From Romanomermis culicivorax (lineage: Eukaryota > Nematoda > Enoplea > Mermithida > Mermithidae): a stretch of 64,000 nucleotides of DNA. Within the stretch, counting starts at the first letter, position 1; every line of letters begins with the position of its first letter. The stretch spans positions 248,001-312,000 of the forward strand of contig CAWUHX010000028.1 in NCBI GenBank assembly GCA_963922205.1, read 5' to 3'. The notes under the pieces are model-generated. The model was given only the letters and a program-made list of their open reading frames with translations. It ran no database searches and was not told the origin of the DNA. The position numbers and the translations under genes were made by a program. Positions 1 to 11,770 of this stretch are shown here, piece by piece.

Positions 1-180
1 ATTTGCTACCAAATAAGATAGAGTAGTCAGCTAAGAAATAGATTTTTCAAGTTTTTCGGTGAAATATGCGCACTTTACGCAAGTGTAATACTTTGCAACT
101 ACAGCGCGTTGTAATACTGTAGCCATGTTTGTTTACAACAAAACGGCAGATTTGCGGCTTTTGTTGATTGATTCCAGCGT

Positions 181-800
181 TTTTATTTATTAAAAATTAA
201 CTTTCTAAAAAATTAATTAATTTTAACGTCAAACTTTATTAATTTAAAAAAATTTAAAATTAAAATATTTAAAATTTAAAATTAAAAAACTTAAAGTTTA
301 AAATTAGAAAATTTTGACATATTAAATTGAAAACTTTTTAAATTAGAAAATTTAAAATTGAAAAATTTAAAATTTAGAAATTTAAAATTTAAAAATTTAA
401 AATTTAAAATTTTAAAATTCAAAATTAAAAAATTTAAAAATAAAAAATTTAAAATTTAAAAATTTGAAATTAAAAAATTTAAAATTAAAAAATTTAAAAT
501 TAAAAAATTTAAAATTAAAAAATTTAAAATTAAAAAATTTAAAATTAAAAAATTTAAAATTGAAAAATTTAAAATTGAAAAATTTAAAATTAAAAATTTA
601 AAATTAAAAAATTTAAAATTAAAAAATTTAAAATTAAAAAATTGAAAATTGAAAAATTTAAAATTGAAAATTTTAAAGTTTAGAAATTTAAAACTGAAAA
701 ATTTTAAAATTTCAAATAAACAAATTTTAAAAAAATTAAAAGTTCAAAACTGAAAATTTTAAAATTTTAAATTAAAAAATTTTAAAATTTAAAATTAATT
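181..800. repeat. AT-only minisatellite, 15-bp unit
   Basis: Composed almost entirely of A and T. The clearest part (about 481-600) repeats the 15-bp unit AAAATTAAAAAATTT exactly; the flanks are degenerate variants with occasional G. No coding potential. Confidence 0.9.
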
Positions 801-1164
801 AAGGGGGAATTAAAATATGACAAATAAACAAAAAACACCGTGAAAAATAATGTAAACGCATGTAAGTAAACATGTGCAACATGAATGAAAACAAAAAAAA
901 TAATCAGAATAATGTACAAGATCAATAAAATGTATAAAATCTACTGTCTGGTCGTCTTTATTTATACAACTTACGCATCTCAATATCTAATCTTACTGTG
1001 AAATATTTGTCATATAGTCGTCCTGATCCTTAAATTTAGGGATGTTAAGGACGACTTTACCTGGTCCTATCCTTTCCTGATCATTATCAGATCAGGAACT
1101 CAGGATTAAGGATCAGGATTACGGATTACTATACATCCGCCTTTACTCTATACGAAAAATTGTT
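801..1164. other. Non-coding; 13-bp inverted repeat
   Basis: No gene seen. A perfect 13-bp inverted repeat, TCCTGATCCTTAA at 1021-1033 and TTAAGGATCAGGA at 1106-1118, brackets a short segment rich in GATC and could be a small foldback or MITE. No target duplication was identified. Confidence 0.5.
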
Positions 1165-1400
1165 TTAAGTAGAATACGAAGGTATTTTCGTGATCTTTTT
1201 GGAGAAGGGGTTTTCAACCATCAACAATTCATTGTATACTTTTATACAAAAAAAATTATCCCAGGTGTAAACAAGCGTATTTTCGTGATTTTTTTGTGGA
1301 AGGGGCTTTCGACCACGGGGAATTTAATAAATGCGATCACTTTACACAAAAAAGCATCTCAAGTGTAAACAAATGTATTTCTGCGATTTTTTGGCCTTTC
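1165..1400 (+). repeat. 98-bp repeat family, degenerate fragment
   Basis: About two and a half units of the family that recurs at 2,465, 4,310, 26,440 and (inverted) 27,730. Diagnostic words are TGTAAACAAGCGTATTT, CGTGATTTTT, GGGGTTTTCGACCA and TCACTTTACACAAAAAA. Confidence 0.75.
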
Positions 1401-1967
1401 TTCATTACTTGATTCTCAGGGTGTTATGGCTGCCATATATCAGGGTGTTATTGCTGCCATATTTTACAAACCAAACAGAATGTAAAAGACGGTTAGAATC
1501 AAATTTTTTTGAAAATGGTTAAGTATGCAAGTAAGGATCTGTTGGTTTTGCCTATATGCTTGCGTTGCAGACTCTAATGACACATTATACATGGAGTCCG
1601 TCACTCCAACGATAGGTGGTGGGGTTCAAACGTACGTGAACGAAGTGATTCAACCACAGTAATTAGCAAAGCAAAATAATTGCTGCGTTTTTGTGATGAC
1701 AATAGACTTGCTTTCAAAAATAAAACTGTCATACATCTCAATTTTAATCAAGTTTACCAATGATAATTGCAATCCGCGCAACATCACATGTCATCAGTAA
1801 TAGCTCTTTACTATAATTTTGCATACAAATCTCAATAAGTAGCACTACATACGAGATCCCCTGACTCTGAAAAGTTGTTACTGCTGATTTACAACACCTT
1901 GGTTTAAACTCTTTGGTTTATACATTGTTATTTCTGTGCTGAGGGGAGTTTATTTTTGCATTGCTTA
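1401..1967. other. Non-coding spacer
   Basis: No gene recognised. A short tandem duplication (CAGGGTGTTATGGCTGCCAT then CAGGGTGTTATTGCTGCCAT) lies at about 1,419-1,465. The rest shows no structure I can name. Confidence 0.4.
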
Positions 1968-2464
1968 TCATAGGTGGCGCGACAGCGTCAACCTATAATA
2001 TACTTGGCCCCCAAATTTCATGTCCCCCCCCCCCTAGAGCCAAAACGGTAAGAGCTAGAACCTTCGGGTTTTTTGCATAATATCGGGCATAGGGGCAAAC
2101 TATGGGGTACCTTTTGTCATTTCGCCTCTTTCTGCAAATGGTGCTCGGTGGGGCCCCAAAAACAGGTAAAAAACGCACTTTTTTAGGCCTCCCAGTTCCA
2201 CCATGCCCAGCAATCGGTGTGCCATATCCAACCTCCATACTTCGGCCTAAGCATCTTGGGGGTGTAATCTCAAATGCGAATTTTTTTTTTCTTTGAAATA
2301 TGGCCTCAATTCAATTATATGGTTGACCAAAGTCCGGGAAAACGCCAAATTCCCCAATTTTGTTATATAATACTTATGGGTTCAAAAAAATAATTTTTTG
2401 CAGCATAATGCACTACTAATTTTTTAGCAGTTTCAAATAAACCTGTAGCCTTATTGAGATTTTT
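1968..2464 (+). repeat. Head module of composite repeat, copy 1
   Basis: Starts TCATAGGTGGCGCGACAG and continues with CAACCTATAATATACTTGGC, closely matching 26,080-26,120. Similarity to the second copy continues in patches (TTTTTTGCATAA, GACCAAAGT, GGGTTCAAAAAAA) up to the 98-bp array, so head and array travel together. ATAGGTGG and CAACCTAT can pair in a hairpin, with one G-T or mismatch. The leading TC would fit a Helitron 5' end, but that is inference. Confidence 0.6.
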
Positions 2465-3330
2465 GGGCTGCAAGGGTTTTCGACCATTGGGGATTTGATG
2501 GACGCGGTCACTTTACACGAAAAATTATCCCGGGTGTAAACAAGCGTATTTCCGTGATTTTTCAGTGGAGGGAGTTTTTGACCGCGGGGAATTCAATGAA
2601 TGTGATCACTTTACACAAAAAATTATTCCGTGTGTAAACAAGCGTATTTCCGTGACTTTTTGCTGGCAGGGGTTTTCGACCAGGGGGAATTTGATGAATG
2701 TGATCACTTTACACCAAAAATTATCCCGTGTGTAAACAAACGTATTTTTGTGATTTTTTGATGGAAGGGGTTTTCGACCATGGGGAATTTGATGAATGCG
2801 ATCACTTTACACAAAAACTTATCCCGGTTGTAAACAAACGTATTTTCGTGATTTTCCGGTGGGCTGGGTTTTCGATCACGGAGAATTTGATAAATGCAAT
2901 CATCTTACAAAAAAAAACTATCGCGGGTGTAAACAAGCGTATTTTCGTGATTTTTATGGAAGGGGTTTTCGAATGCGGGGAATTCAATGGATGTGTCACT
3001 TTACACAAAAAAATTCTTCCGGATTTAACCAAGCCTGTTTTCGTGAGTTTTTTGAGGGAGGGGTTTTGGACCACTGGGAATTTAATGAAAGTAGTCACTT
3101 TACACACTAATTCATATTGAGTGTAAACAAATGTATTTCTGCGATTTTTGAGGGAAAATGTTTCTGACCATGGGGAATTCAATGGACGGAGTCAGTTTAC
3201 ACGAAAAAAGTCATTTGTGTAAACAAAGGTATTTCTGCGATTTTTTGGGTTGAAGGATGCTAAACCATGAGGAATTCAATAGATATGGTCACCTTTCAGT
3301 ATCTTTACAACGTTTTTTAAGTACTATACG
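2465..3330 (+). repeat. 98-bp tandem array (about 9 units)
   Basis: GACC/GATC anchors recur at 2,482, 2,580, 2,678, 2,776 and 2,874, exactly 98 bp apart. Each unit runs through GGGAATTTGATGAATG, TCACTTTACACAAAAA, TTATCCCGGGTGTAAACAAG and CGTATTTCCGTGATTTTTTG. Units diverge from each other by substitutions and small indels. The open frames across the array only reflect that 98 is not a multiple of three and stops are rare in the unit; they are not genes. Confidence 0.92.
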
Positions 3331-3790
3331 GTTTACACATCCTTTACTTTTGCCGGAGGTGAGAATTCGTTGCTTGAAGTTTTTTTTATTGTTTTTTTGA
3401 AGTGCAGATGACCAAATTTAAAACTTCAATGTGCTTCTATGAAAGTTGTCGTGCATGGTTGAGGCCCACTAAAAAGAGGTGAACTTATTAGAAAATGCCC
3501 CGATGGGGCAGAAAAAAGGAGAATATACTTGCTTCGATAGTTGCCATGCTAGAAAAAGAAGTGGACTAGATTTTTGAGAACTTGGGTCAAAGTTGGAAAA
3601 AATTCACTTTCTTTATATTGGATTTTCATTCTGTCTCAAAAAAATTTTCTATGTCTGTGAAGAAGTATATTCTGCAGCATCGTGCATTTTGTCCTTCCCC
3701 TAGCATTAACTACAGCAAAATTTTTCGATATGAAAATTATATGCACATGATTTCAAATGTAAAAAATGGTAAACCAATAGCTTTCTAACT
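3331..3790 (+). repeat. Tail modules A and B of composite repeat
   Basis: Module A (about 3,300-3,560, words such as CAAATTTAAAACTTCAA and CATGGTTGAGGCCCACT) recurs at 4,950-5,185 in the same orientation and at 27,500-27,720 inverted. Module B (about 3,600-3,780, with AAGTATATTCTGCAGC and GTGCATTTTGTCCT) recurs at 27,360-27,500 in direct orientation. Confidence 0.75.
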
Positions 3791-4309
3791 CCCGACCAAT
3801 TCCAAACTTCTGCCTCTCACACTAGCTGAAAAATGGTGAGGGAGACATATTATAGTCATAATCTCGACATTAAGCTCGCTATAGTCCTGATGACATTCAA
3901 ATTATACTGAACTTGAAATCAAACCGAGTCGTCTTTTTGTTCGAGACGATCTTGAGCTCGAGCTTAGACCCTTTTAGTGCAACTGGGCCTTGGTTACTTA
4001 CGGAGTGAATTCCATAGGATATGTTATATAAAATGAGTCAATTAAGCATATCTTGCACAATCGATTTAGTTCTAAGAAGACTTTGTGCTGTAGCCTTTTC
4101 TAAAAAAGCTGAGTGGGATTTCATGTGTCACTTTCCCCGAGTTTATTCCTGTTTTATTAACACTAAATTTAGAAAAAAAGCTCACGCAGTTAGAAGCACT
4201 CATGTGTGAGGGAGGACATGGGGGGTACAAACTATCTCAAGGGTTTTGAAAATGGAAGATTTGTTATGAAAAATAATTTTTTGTTTAACTTCTTTAAATT
4301 TTGTCACAA
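3791..4309. other. Non-coding spacer
   Basis: No gene recognised. A 62-codon open stretch at 4,021-4,209 has no recognisable motif and no splice context, and I treat it as chance. Confidence 0.4.
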
Positions 4310-4960
4310 AAAACGCCAAAAAACCAAGGTTCACCCTTGTGCAAGTGTAAAGAAACGTATTCCTGCGATTTTTTGGGATTAGAGGTTTTCAACAGTAAGG
4401 AATGCAATGGATGTGGTTACTTTACACGAAAAATTATCCTGAGTGTAAAACAAAATACTCCGGTGGTTTTTTGAGGGGAAAGGTTTTCAACCATAAGGAA
4501 TTGATGCATGCGATCACTTTACACAAAAAAATATCTCGACAGATAAATTTTAACGAAGTTTTGATGGAAGAGGTTTTTCATCCACAGAGAATTCAGTCGT
4601 CGCGATCACTTTACACAAAGTTATCCTGACTGTAAACAGATGTATTTTGGCGACTTTTTTTGCGGGGGAGGGGAGTTCGGCTATGGAGAATTCGATGGAT
4701 GCAGTTATGTCACACAAAAAATTATCATGGAATTCAATAGATATGGTAACTTTACATGAAAAATTAACCTCAATGTAAACCAATATACTTCCAAATTTTT
4801 TTCGGGGGAGAAATTTTCGATCATGCGGCATCCAATGAACATTAGTCACTTTACATAAAAAATTGTCCTGGGTGTAAACTAAGGTATTTCCACAATATTT
4901 TTGGGTTGAGGGCTTTTGACCATGGGGAATTCAATTAATATGATCACTTTAAACTTTGTT
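4310..4960 (+). repeat. 98-bp tandem array, second block
   Basis: The same unit as 2,465-3,330 but more diverged (repeated TCACTTTACACAAAAAA, TGTAAACARATGTATTT, GGAATTCAATRGATGYGGT). It leads directly into a second copy of tail module A. Confidence 0.85.
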
Positions 4961-5190
4961 TAGGACGTGTTTTAAGTACAATGCAGTTACATATCTTTTA
5001 ATTTTACAGAAAGTGAGAAATCGTAGCTTTAAGGTTGGTTTTTATTGTTTTTTTGATGTGAAGATGGTCAAATTTAAAACTTCAACGTGCTTAAATTAAA
5101 GTTTACTTGCTTGGTCATGACCCACTAGAAAGCGGTACGAGTTTATTGGAAAATACCTAATTGTGGTAGAAAAAGGGGAATACATTCAGG
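4961..5190 (+). repeat. Tail module A, second copy
   Basis: Parallels 3,310-3,560: ACGTGTTTTAAGTACAATGC, TTTTTTGATGTGAAGATGGT, CAAATTTAAAACTTCAACGT, then GACCCACTAGAAAG and TTATTGGAAAATACC. Confidence 0.7.
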
Positions 5191-5947
5191 GGCCCAACTG
5201 TCGATGGGGGCTGTAATTGATGAATTGGAAAAAATTCATAAAAATAAATTTCCTTGTTCCTAATGTTAATTCTTATCATGGCTCATTACGTTCTTAAAAG
5301 CAGTAGAATGTGTAGAATAAATATACAATAAAAGACGTGTAGGAATAATGCAACCAATTACTTCGTTCTGTTTGCACTTTCTTATCACTTTCTTCTTTTA
5401 CATTATTTTTCGCTTTTGTTGCTGTTTTTTGTAATATTCATCTTTTCCTGTTTTTCTTTCTCATTTCTTTTTTTCAATTTTTGTATTATTAAAACTTAAT
5501 AGCATTAGTATTAGTGCTGTGTCCTTTCAGGAAAGAAAAGCTAGAAAAAAAATTAAAGGAAGGAACATTTGTGAAAGAGAAAGAATTAAAAGGCAAAGGA
5601 AACGTCTACAATGAGGATATATGCTTATAAAGAGCATCGAGTTCCTGAACAAAAGGTCACACCACACTGATTTGAAAAAAATTCACAATTTTATGTATCA
5701 GTCAAGTAAACCAAAACAGGTAAAATAAAGGTACAAAAACAAGAGTGTGTTACTGAAATTGTAAGTTTTACTAAAAAGTTACGCCAACAACATTTTAATA
5801 TTTCACGGAAAGCAGATGAAAGTTAAGTCTAGTGTTATTTTGGAATCCCTCTAGGGCGGACAACAATATCATGTTGCAACTCATGAAGAATATATTTTCA
5901 CAGTCAAAAAAGAATTGTACAAAGACTATGAACAATGTCTAAAATAA
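5191..5947. other. Non-coding, upstream of Helitron coding region
   Basis: T-rich and then A-rich sequence with no gene recognised. It probably belongs to the Helitron 5' region, but I could not place the Helitron terminus. Confidence 0.35.
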
Positions 5948-7054
5948 TTGGAAGATGGAAAAGCATATACAGAAAATATAAATGGTGATCATACAATTGA
6001 ACAAGATGTGAAATATTGTTTATCAAAAATCATAACTGTTATATCCAAAGATTTGAAAGACAAAGAAGAACATTTTGACAAGATAAATCTCGCCAGAACA
6101 TGTGACAACAATTGTCAAATACCAAAAAATTGGGGTAAACATCTTCACACAGAAATTGGTAACTTGATTGATGAAAAGTTATCATTTTTTGAATTATGTA
6201 TGAAATTATTAGCTTGGCAAACCTGCCCACAGTGTCCTAAATGCCATGCCATCCATTCTGTAACAAAGGTAATCAGTGTCAAGATATGATCAAGTTTTTT
6301 CGAAAACTACAGCCTCATTTTTGTGGCATCCACACACTATTACGAAAAATTTACAAATTGATAGCTGGAAGCAATTGGTTGATGTAGATGGAAGCTGCTT
6401 AGATTTTGATGGATTATCCAGCATTTCACTCACTATTGTCAGAAAGAGAAAAAGATGAAGAAGAAAAAGAAGAAGAAGAAAATGAAACAGAAGAAAAAGA
6501 AACAATACCATCAAGTGAAATGGACAACTACATTATTGAAAAATTTGGAAATTTGTGGGCATTGCTTGACAAAGAATGTCATTCACAATTTTCCGAAAGA
6601 AAGTTGTCATATATGTCACATGTGGATCAAAGACAAGCAAGGACACACTTATAAAGATTGGAAAAAAATTCCTGGTCGACAGCTTAAAAATTCAATGGAA
6701 ATCATCAAAGATTTGGAAGGCACATGCACATTGCCAATGAAGATAGGCAATCGATGTATTGATGATTTTAAAGCAAACAGAGCTCCACGACTGTCCAAAT
6801 ACAACAATGTTTCAATCGATTCTGTACCTATGGAAATTTCAAGTTTGAGTATTTTTGAATTCATGATAATCAAATTCGCTCAAACATTTCAAACTGTAAT
6901 CAAGCTACAACCATTAACCAAAAACAATCAATTTGATGACTACATGTCAGCTTTAAAAGAAGTCACAGTTCATTTACCATTGCCATTGGAATCTATGCAT
7001 GAATATGTGCAAGATACATTACCATCGATGAAAAACTTGCCAAATTATGGTTGA
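5948..7054 (+). pseudogene. Helitron N-terminal region, decayed
   Basis: Overlapping fragments in shifting frames carry the cysteine-rich and conserved N-terminal part of Helitron replicases. A CPQCPKCHAI-type cysteine cluster lies at about 6,220-6,250. The later stretch (about 6,600-7,050) has CHICHMW, then IDDFKANRAPRLSKYNNVSI, then SLSIFEFMIIKFAQTFQTVI and KLQPLTKN, the order found upstream of the Rep domain in autonomous Helitrons. Several frame changes and stops, for example around 6,290 and 6,655, make it a pseudogene. A lysine/glutamate-rich low-complexity run at 6,450-6,510 lies inside. The family call is firm from the downstream domains; exact boundaries are not. Confidence 0.75.
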
Positions 7055-7850
7055 CTCTTGTTCGACTAATTTCAATATTGTTTTCCATGAATTGGTCAAT
7101 TTTGAAAATTGTTACAAAGCATTGAAAAAGCTCAAAGAAATTAATCCACTATACAAAGATGTCAAAGTCAACTATGATAGATTGAATATTTCCTGCAAAG
7201 ATTATGTTACAATTTTGGACAAAAAGAAAAAATTATTGCCTCAAGACAAGGTAAAGTCAATGTTAAAAGTTGCAAAAGATTGTGAAAAATATACCAGCAT
7301 CACTGTCAAAACAAACAAAGGAGACATGAATAAAGAATTGCTAGACACTGAAATATATCGAATGGAAAGAATCAACAACCATGCATTGAAATTGAAAGAT
7401 GAAGAATTGGATTTGAAATGTTACCCTGAACATCACCCATTTGGAAAAGGTGGATTATATTCAAAACGATATATTCATGTAAGGCCTGGTGACATTATAC
7501 AACATCATTTGCAAAATAAACATGCACAATTCAAAAGGAATACACAATGGATTTTAGATGAAATGAGCCAACTGCATGATCGAAACATAGAACAAGGAAT
7601 GTATGCAGTGATTAACACAGGCAAAGTCGAAGACATAGCAGCTGGTGATTTAATAAAAAAGATTGAAGCAAAAGACCAATACATGGAAGCCAATTTGAAT
7701 ACAATGTTTTCCAAAATTCGTGGAACAAAAGAATATTGGAGCAATGTTAACACTGATTTAAGGGCAACGGATGAAAATTTTGGCCCATGCACTTTTTTTT
7801 ACACTTAGTGCTGCAGAGTACAAGTGCAAAGACATGAAAGAGTGACTTTG
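7047..7850 (+). pseudogene. Helitron-like N domain (upstream of Rep)
   Basis: A 253-codon open stretch plus its continuation. It contains YPEHHPFGKGGLYSKR (the FP.LFP.GKGG-type motif of Helitron replicases), the segment around QFKRNTQWILDEMSQLHDRN, and then SKIRGTKEYWSNVNTDLRAT followed by NFGPCTFFYT, matching the Helitron_like_N domain layout. A stop at 7,806-7,808 interrupts just before the conserved LSAAEYKCKDM segment, which continues past it in the same frame. The protein would bind single-stranded transposon ends during rolling-circle transposition. Function is now lost. Confidence 0.85.
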
Positions 7851-7943
7851 CTTCACCAATAGTGATATTGAAAATGTATCAAATCTAAGACAATAATACT
7901 TATCTTCAATAGATTCAGTAACAGTTTCAGATCAATTCCGACT

Positions 7944-8860
7944 TTGATGGGAAGCAATGTTAAAAAAGTGTTAATGAATTGGGAAGGCCCACTAAGAAAT
8001 GTTAAAGCCTATTTTGCTCGAATTAAATATCAAGCTCAAGGAGCACCACATGTTCACATGAAAGTTTGGGTAGAAGGAGCACCTGTAGTTGGCATGGATC
8101 CACCAGAAGTTATAGAACCTTTTATTAACAAGCATATTTGCTGTCAAATGCCCAATGCAGGCAAAGATCCAATTCAACATGATTTGGTAACATCATATCA
8201 ACTACACAAATGCAACAAAAGTTGTTCACGTTCAATTAAGAGAAGAGGTTATTTTGTAACAAAATGTTGGCATGGATTTCCAAGAAAAGAACAAGTTGCA
8301 CTGCCATTATAAGTAAAGGTAATTTGGCCAAATCAAGAAAAAACTGGATTCAAAGGCAAGAAGTTTATGAATTGAAAAGAAGTAAGCATGAAACATTCAT
8401 CAATGACTACAATCCAGTTTTATTGTCAATGTGGCAAGCAAATATGGATATTCAATATGTTGGAGAACCAAGTTTAATTTTAGATGCTTATATCACATCA
8501 TATATTACAAAATCCGAAAAAAACTATGCTGATATTTGGGATACAATTCAAGACAAGAATATGCCCTTTGGTTCCTTATTACAAAAAATGGCCCGCAAAT
8601 ATATGGACAAGTGAAAAATTGGTATTCGTGAATGCACTGCTTTGTTGATGGGTCATCCACTGTTCCATGCATCTTCGGATGTTCATTATGTAAACACACA
8701 CAACAAATCATATTGAAATCACAAATTGAAACCATTTCAAGAACTTAAAGACTTGCCAGAACACTCCAAAAATATTTATTGCTGCAACATGCTAGATGAT
8801 TACTACCTGAATCGACTTGATTTAATGGAAACTGTCAGTTTATATGAATTTGCCAAATGG
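7944..8860 (+). pseudogene. Helitron Rep (HUH nuclease) domain, decayed
   Basis: Contains the HUH signature as GAPHVHMKVW near 8,040-8,070, a downstream HDLVTSYQLHKCNKSCSR segment, and the catalytic two-tyrosine region as DAYITSYITKSEKN near 8,480-8,520 (Y-x3-Y-x2-K), so both tyrosines survive. The preceding FINDYNPVLLSMWQANMDIQ is strongly typical of Helitron Rep. A frame change occurs near 8,270-8,310 and stops fall at 8,310-8,312, 8,612-8,614 and about 8,715. The nuclease would nick and join transposon ends; the broken frame makes this copy inactive. Confidence 0.9.
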
Positions 8861-9361
8861 TAGGAAACAATGCCAAATGCCGATACCAATGATTGTAATA
8901 ACAAACCTAACCGATGGGCAATGAAAAATAATCTTGGAATTGTATGCAAAAGGATGAAAGAATTAGTGATTAAGACTCCAAGCTACAATTTGAAAACTGA
9001 TGATGGCAAAGAAAATTATAGTCAATCCTTATTATTACTTTTCATGCCATGGAGGAAGGAAGAAGAATTAACTGGTGACAACAAAACATTTAGTCAAGCA
9101 GTAGAATTCTACAAATCAGTGTACCCTGAAATATTAGAATATGATGAAAGAAAACAACGTCTATTGCTTCCGGATGAAATTTTGGACAAAGCTGGTGAAA
9201 ATAAGTCAGAAGATAAAAATTATGTCAATAAAAAAGAAGATCATGATATACTGGATGCAGAAGTATTATCAGAAAAAGTTGAAGAAGTAGCAATTCCTGA
9301 CCATATTGTTGTACATGAAGCTGAACTAATCAAGAAAATTTCCAAGCTCAATTATGATTAA
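8861..9361 (+). pseudogene. Helitron Rep-helicase linker region
   Basis: An open frame continuing the Helitron order. NYSQSLLLLFMPWRKEEELT matches the LL.LF.PWR.E.dL motif between Rep and helicase in Helitron proteins, and is followed by a charged stretch rich in D, E and K. A stop at 9,359-9,361 precedes the helicase region. Confidence 0.75.
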
Positions 9362-9379
9362 ATGAAAGTTTACAATATG

Positions 9380-10760
9380 GTTGTTGACTGTATTAATCAG
9401 CAAGGTATGTTTATCAATGCCAATATACAAAAAAGTAAAACTAATCAATTAATCAAACCAATAAATTTTATAGTGAGTGGTGTTGCTGGCACTGGAAAAA
9501 GTTTTTAATTGATGTGCTTTGTGAACAAATTCTACTTTTTAACAATGGATCATCAGACAGTGTTGCTGTACTGGCACCAACTGGCATTACAGCATTCAAT
9601 ATTAAAGATCAAACTTTACATCGATTTTTCAAATTGCCTGTTCAACATACTGGTAATCTACAATATTGATCACTTTCTAATGTGGACAAGAAATACTTTA
9701 AAACCTCAATGGTCAGACTTGAAACTTATTATAGTTGATGAGTTTTCAATGGTATCATCAGCCACATTGAGCATGATTGATTGACATCTTTATTAATGTT
9801 GTTACTCAAATGAAATACCATTTGGATCAAAGAACATTGTATTTTTTGGTGATTTGCTTCAATTACCACCCGTAAATGCCAAGTTCATCTTTGAAGATAT
9901 GGATCAGAAAGAAAACAAGAAATATTTTGGCGCAATTTTAAGTCCAAATCCATGGAAAAATTTCAGTATCAAGAATTGACAATCAACCAAAGACAACAAG
10001 GAGATATGACATATGTAAACATGTTAGCAAGAGTTCGTGTTGGATCACCAAGTGAAAGTGATAATGAAGCATTTAAGACACAGCTTATCAAATCAGAATG
10101 TGTTTAATTGAAAAAAGCCAGTGAATATTATTGTGAAAATATTTAAATCAAAGACAGTGGTGCAATTTGCCTTCTACCAACCAATGCCTAACTCGATGAA
10201 TTTAATAAGCTGATGTTGAAAACTCAACAAATTGAAACTGTTAATATTAATACTGAAGATACTCATCAAGATGGCAAGAAAAAGAAGAAAATAATAAATA
10301 AATTGAAAAGATGGCAGAAACTACAAAGTAAGCATCAGACACAGCTGGCTTAGAAGAAACTTAAATTGTGGGTATTAATGCAAGAGTTATGCTGCAATGT
10401 AATTCGGATATTGAGAAAGGTTTGGTCAATGGTGCTTTAGGTCGAATTACTGACAATATTGCACTACCAAATAAACTGAGTATTAGCTTTAATGATCAAA
10501 TTTGATAGTATTGAGGAAGTTATACAAATTGAATGTGGAATGTTGCATTTGAAGTCCCAGCAAATGTGAGCATGCATCATTCACAGTTTCCAATTCGTCT
10601 TTCCTATGCAATGACAATACACAAATGTCAAGGTCTAACAATGTTACGAAGATGGCATGATGGAAGATGGTACGGCGTATGTTGCCCTCTCAAGAGTTAA
10701 AACTTGTTTTTAATCCATTTCAATCCAAGCAAATTATTGTGCAATCAAAAATCAATTATG
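9380..10760 (+). pseudogene. Helitron PIF1-like helicase domain, decayed
   Basis: Superfamily 1 helicase motifs are readable in order across several frames. Walker A is VSGVAGTGKSF at about 9,474-9,508. LAPTGITAFNIKDQTLHRFF follows near 9,570-9,640, then Walker B as LIIVDEFSMVSSATLSMID near 9,725-9,780. FFGDLLQLPPV lies near 9,845-9,875, ARVMLQCNSDIEKGLVNGAL near 10,380-10,440, and LSYAMTIHKCQGLT near 10,600-10,640. These define the PIF1/RecD-type helicase that Helitrons carry after Rep. More than five stops or frame changes separate the motifs. Confidence 0.88.
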
Positions 10761-11770
10761 GAATAAAATCGTCTTTGATCTACAATAGGTCTGGATCAAT
10801 ATAGACAATTCAACCAATTGCGTGAAAAGTATCGTGCTGTTCCTCCCAAACGAAAAATTACTGCTTCAGATCAAATTGTTGGATTATTGGATGTGCAGCC
10901 ACCTCCAGCAAAAAAACTAGCTGTTAAACAACCTGCTGAAGACATTTATTTTTTGAAACTGCCAAATGTGGATAATGTTTCCTGTTATGCTAATGCTGTG
11001 ACTCAAGGTTTACTTCAAATGACCCAAATGATGAACTCTTTTGAACAAATTCAAACCCCCTCAAATCTTTGCCAATCATTGATCAATATTTATAGATGTT
11101 GCATTTCTAAACAACAGGGAGTTAGTACAAGAAATTTGCACAATTTATTCAATGGACCATATTCAGTCAATGAACAACAAGATGCATGCTTTTTCATGCA
11201 AGATTTATTGCAACAAATTTGTGATGAAGCAACAAGATTTATCTTGAACACAAAGATCGCAACTGGAAAATGCCGAAGTCGCAATCATTTATGAACTATT
11301 GAAAATCATTCCAAAATTATTTTGTGCTTAAATCCAGCTTTGATGTGCCATGAGAAACACCAAAACAATACTCCATTCAAAGATCTACTCGAAAATTTTA
11401 CCCAGGGAAGTGATAATTATTATTGCCCAGAATGTAACTTGAATCAAAATTTTATTATCACAACACAAATCAACCACGACTCTCCTTATTTACTAATGGA
11501 CTTTAATGCATTCATAAACAATGTTAATTTACATTGCTCTATTACTAGATTTCTTGCTAATCGAATGGTTATATTTGGTAAACCTTACAAGCAATTGCAG
11601 CTATTCGACAACATGGGGAATCAACAAATTTTGTCCATTTTGTCTGCATGATCAGGACACCAACTGATTCCTGGATTGAAATTGATGATCAAAAAAACAA
11701 TATCAGTCAGAAAAAGAACTTTATTGCAAAGCTTGATAGTGTTGTCCTCTTGATATTAAAAAGATTCTAA
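10761..11770 (+). pseudogene. USP/C19-type deubiquitinase domain fused after the Helitron helicase
   Basis: The frame that follows the helicase C-terminus (FNQLREKYRAVPPKRK, about 10,805-10,860) runs through a proline/lysine linker into a ubiquitin-specific-protease-like domain. The Cys box is LPNVDNVSCYANAVTQGLLQ, with the cysteine codon at 10,983-10,985. A QQDACFFMQDLLQQI box lies near 11,177-11,220. A zinc-ribbon-like YYCPEC follows at about 11,420 (a second CxxC partner is not clear). A His-box-like segment HFVCMIR followed by DSWIEIDD lies at 11,636-11,690. One TGA at 11,292-11,294 is bridged by open sequence in the same frame, and a frame change occurs by about 11,580. OTU-type cysteine proteases are known in some Helitron-like elements; I cannot confirm that a USP has been reported. 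Confidence 0.72.

Noticed and set aside
2728-3182. Open frames of 104-130 codons on both strands
   Set aside because: They are generated by the 98-bp unit read through successive frames; no gene.
2465-3330. Regular 98-bp repeats resembling a CRISPR array
   Set aside because: The whole 98-bp unit is repeated, with no unique spacers between short constant repeats, and the genome is animal. It is a minisatellite or transposon array.
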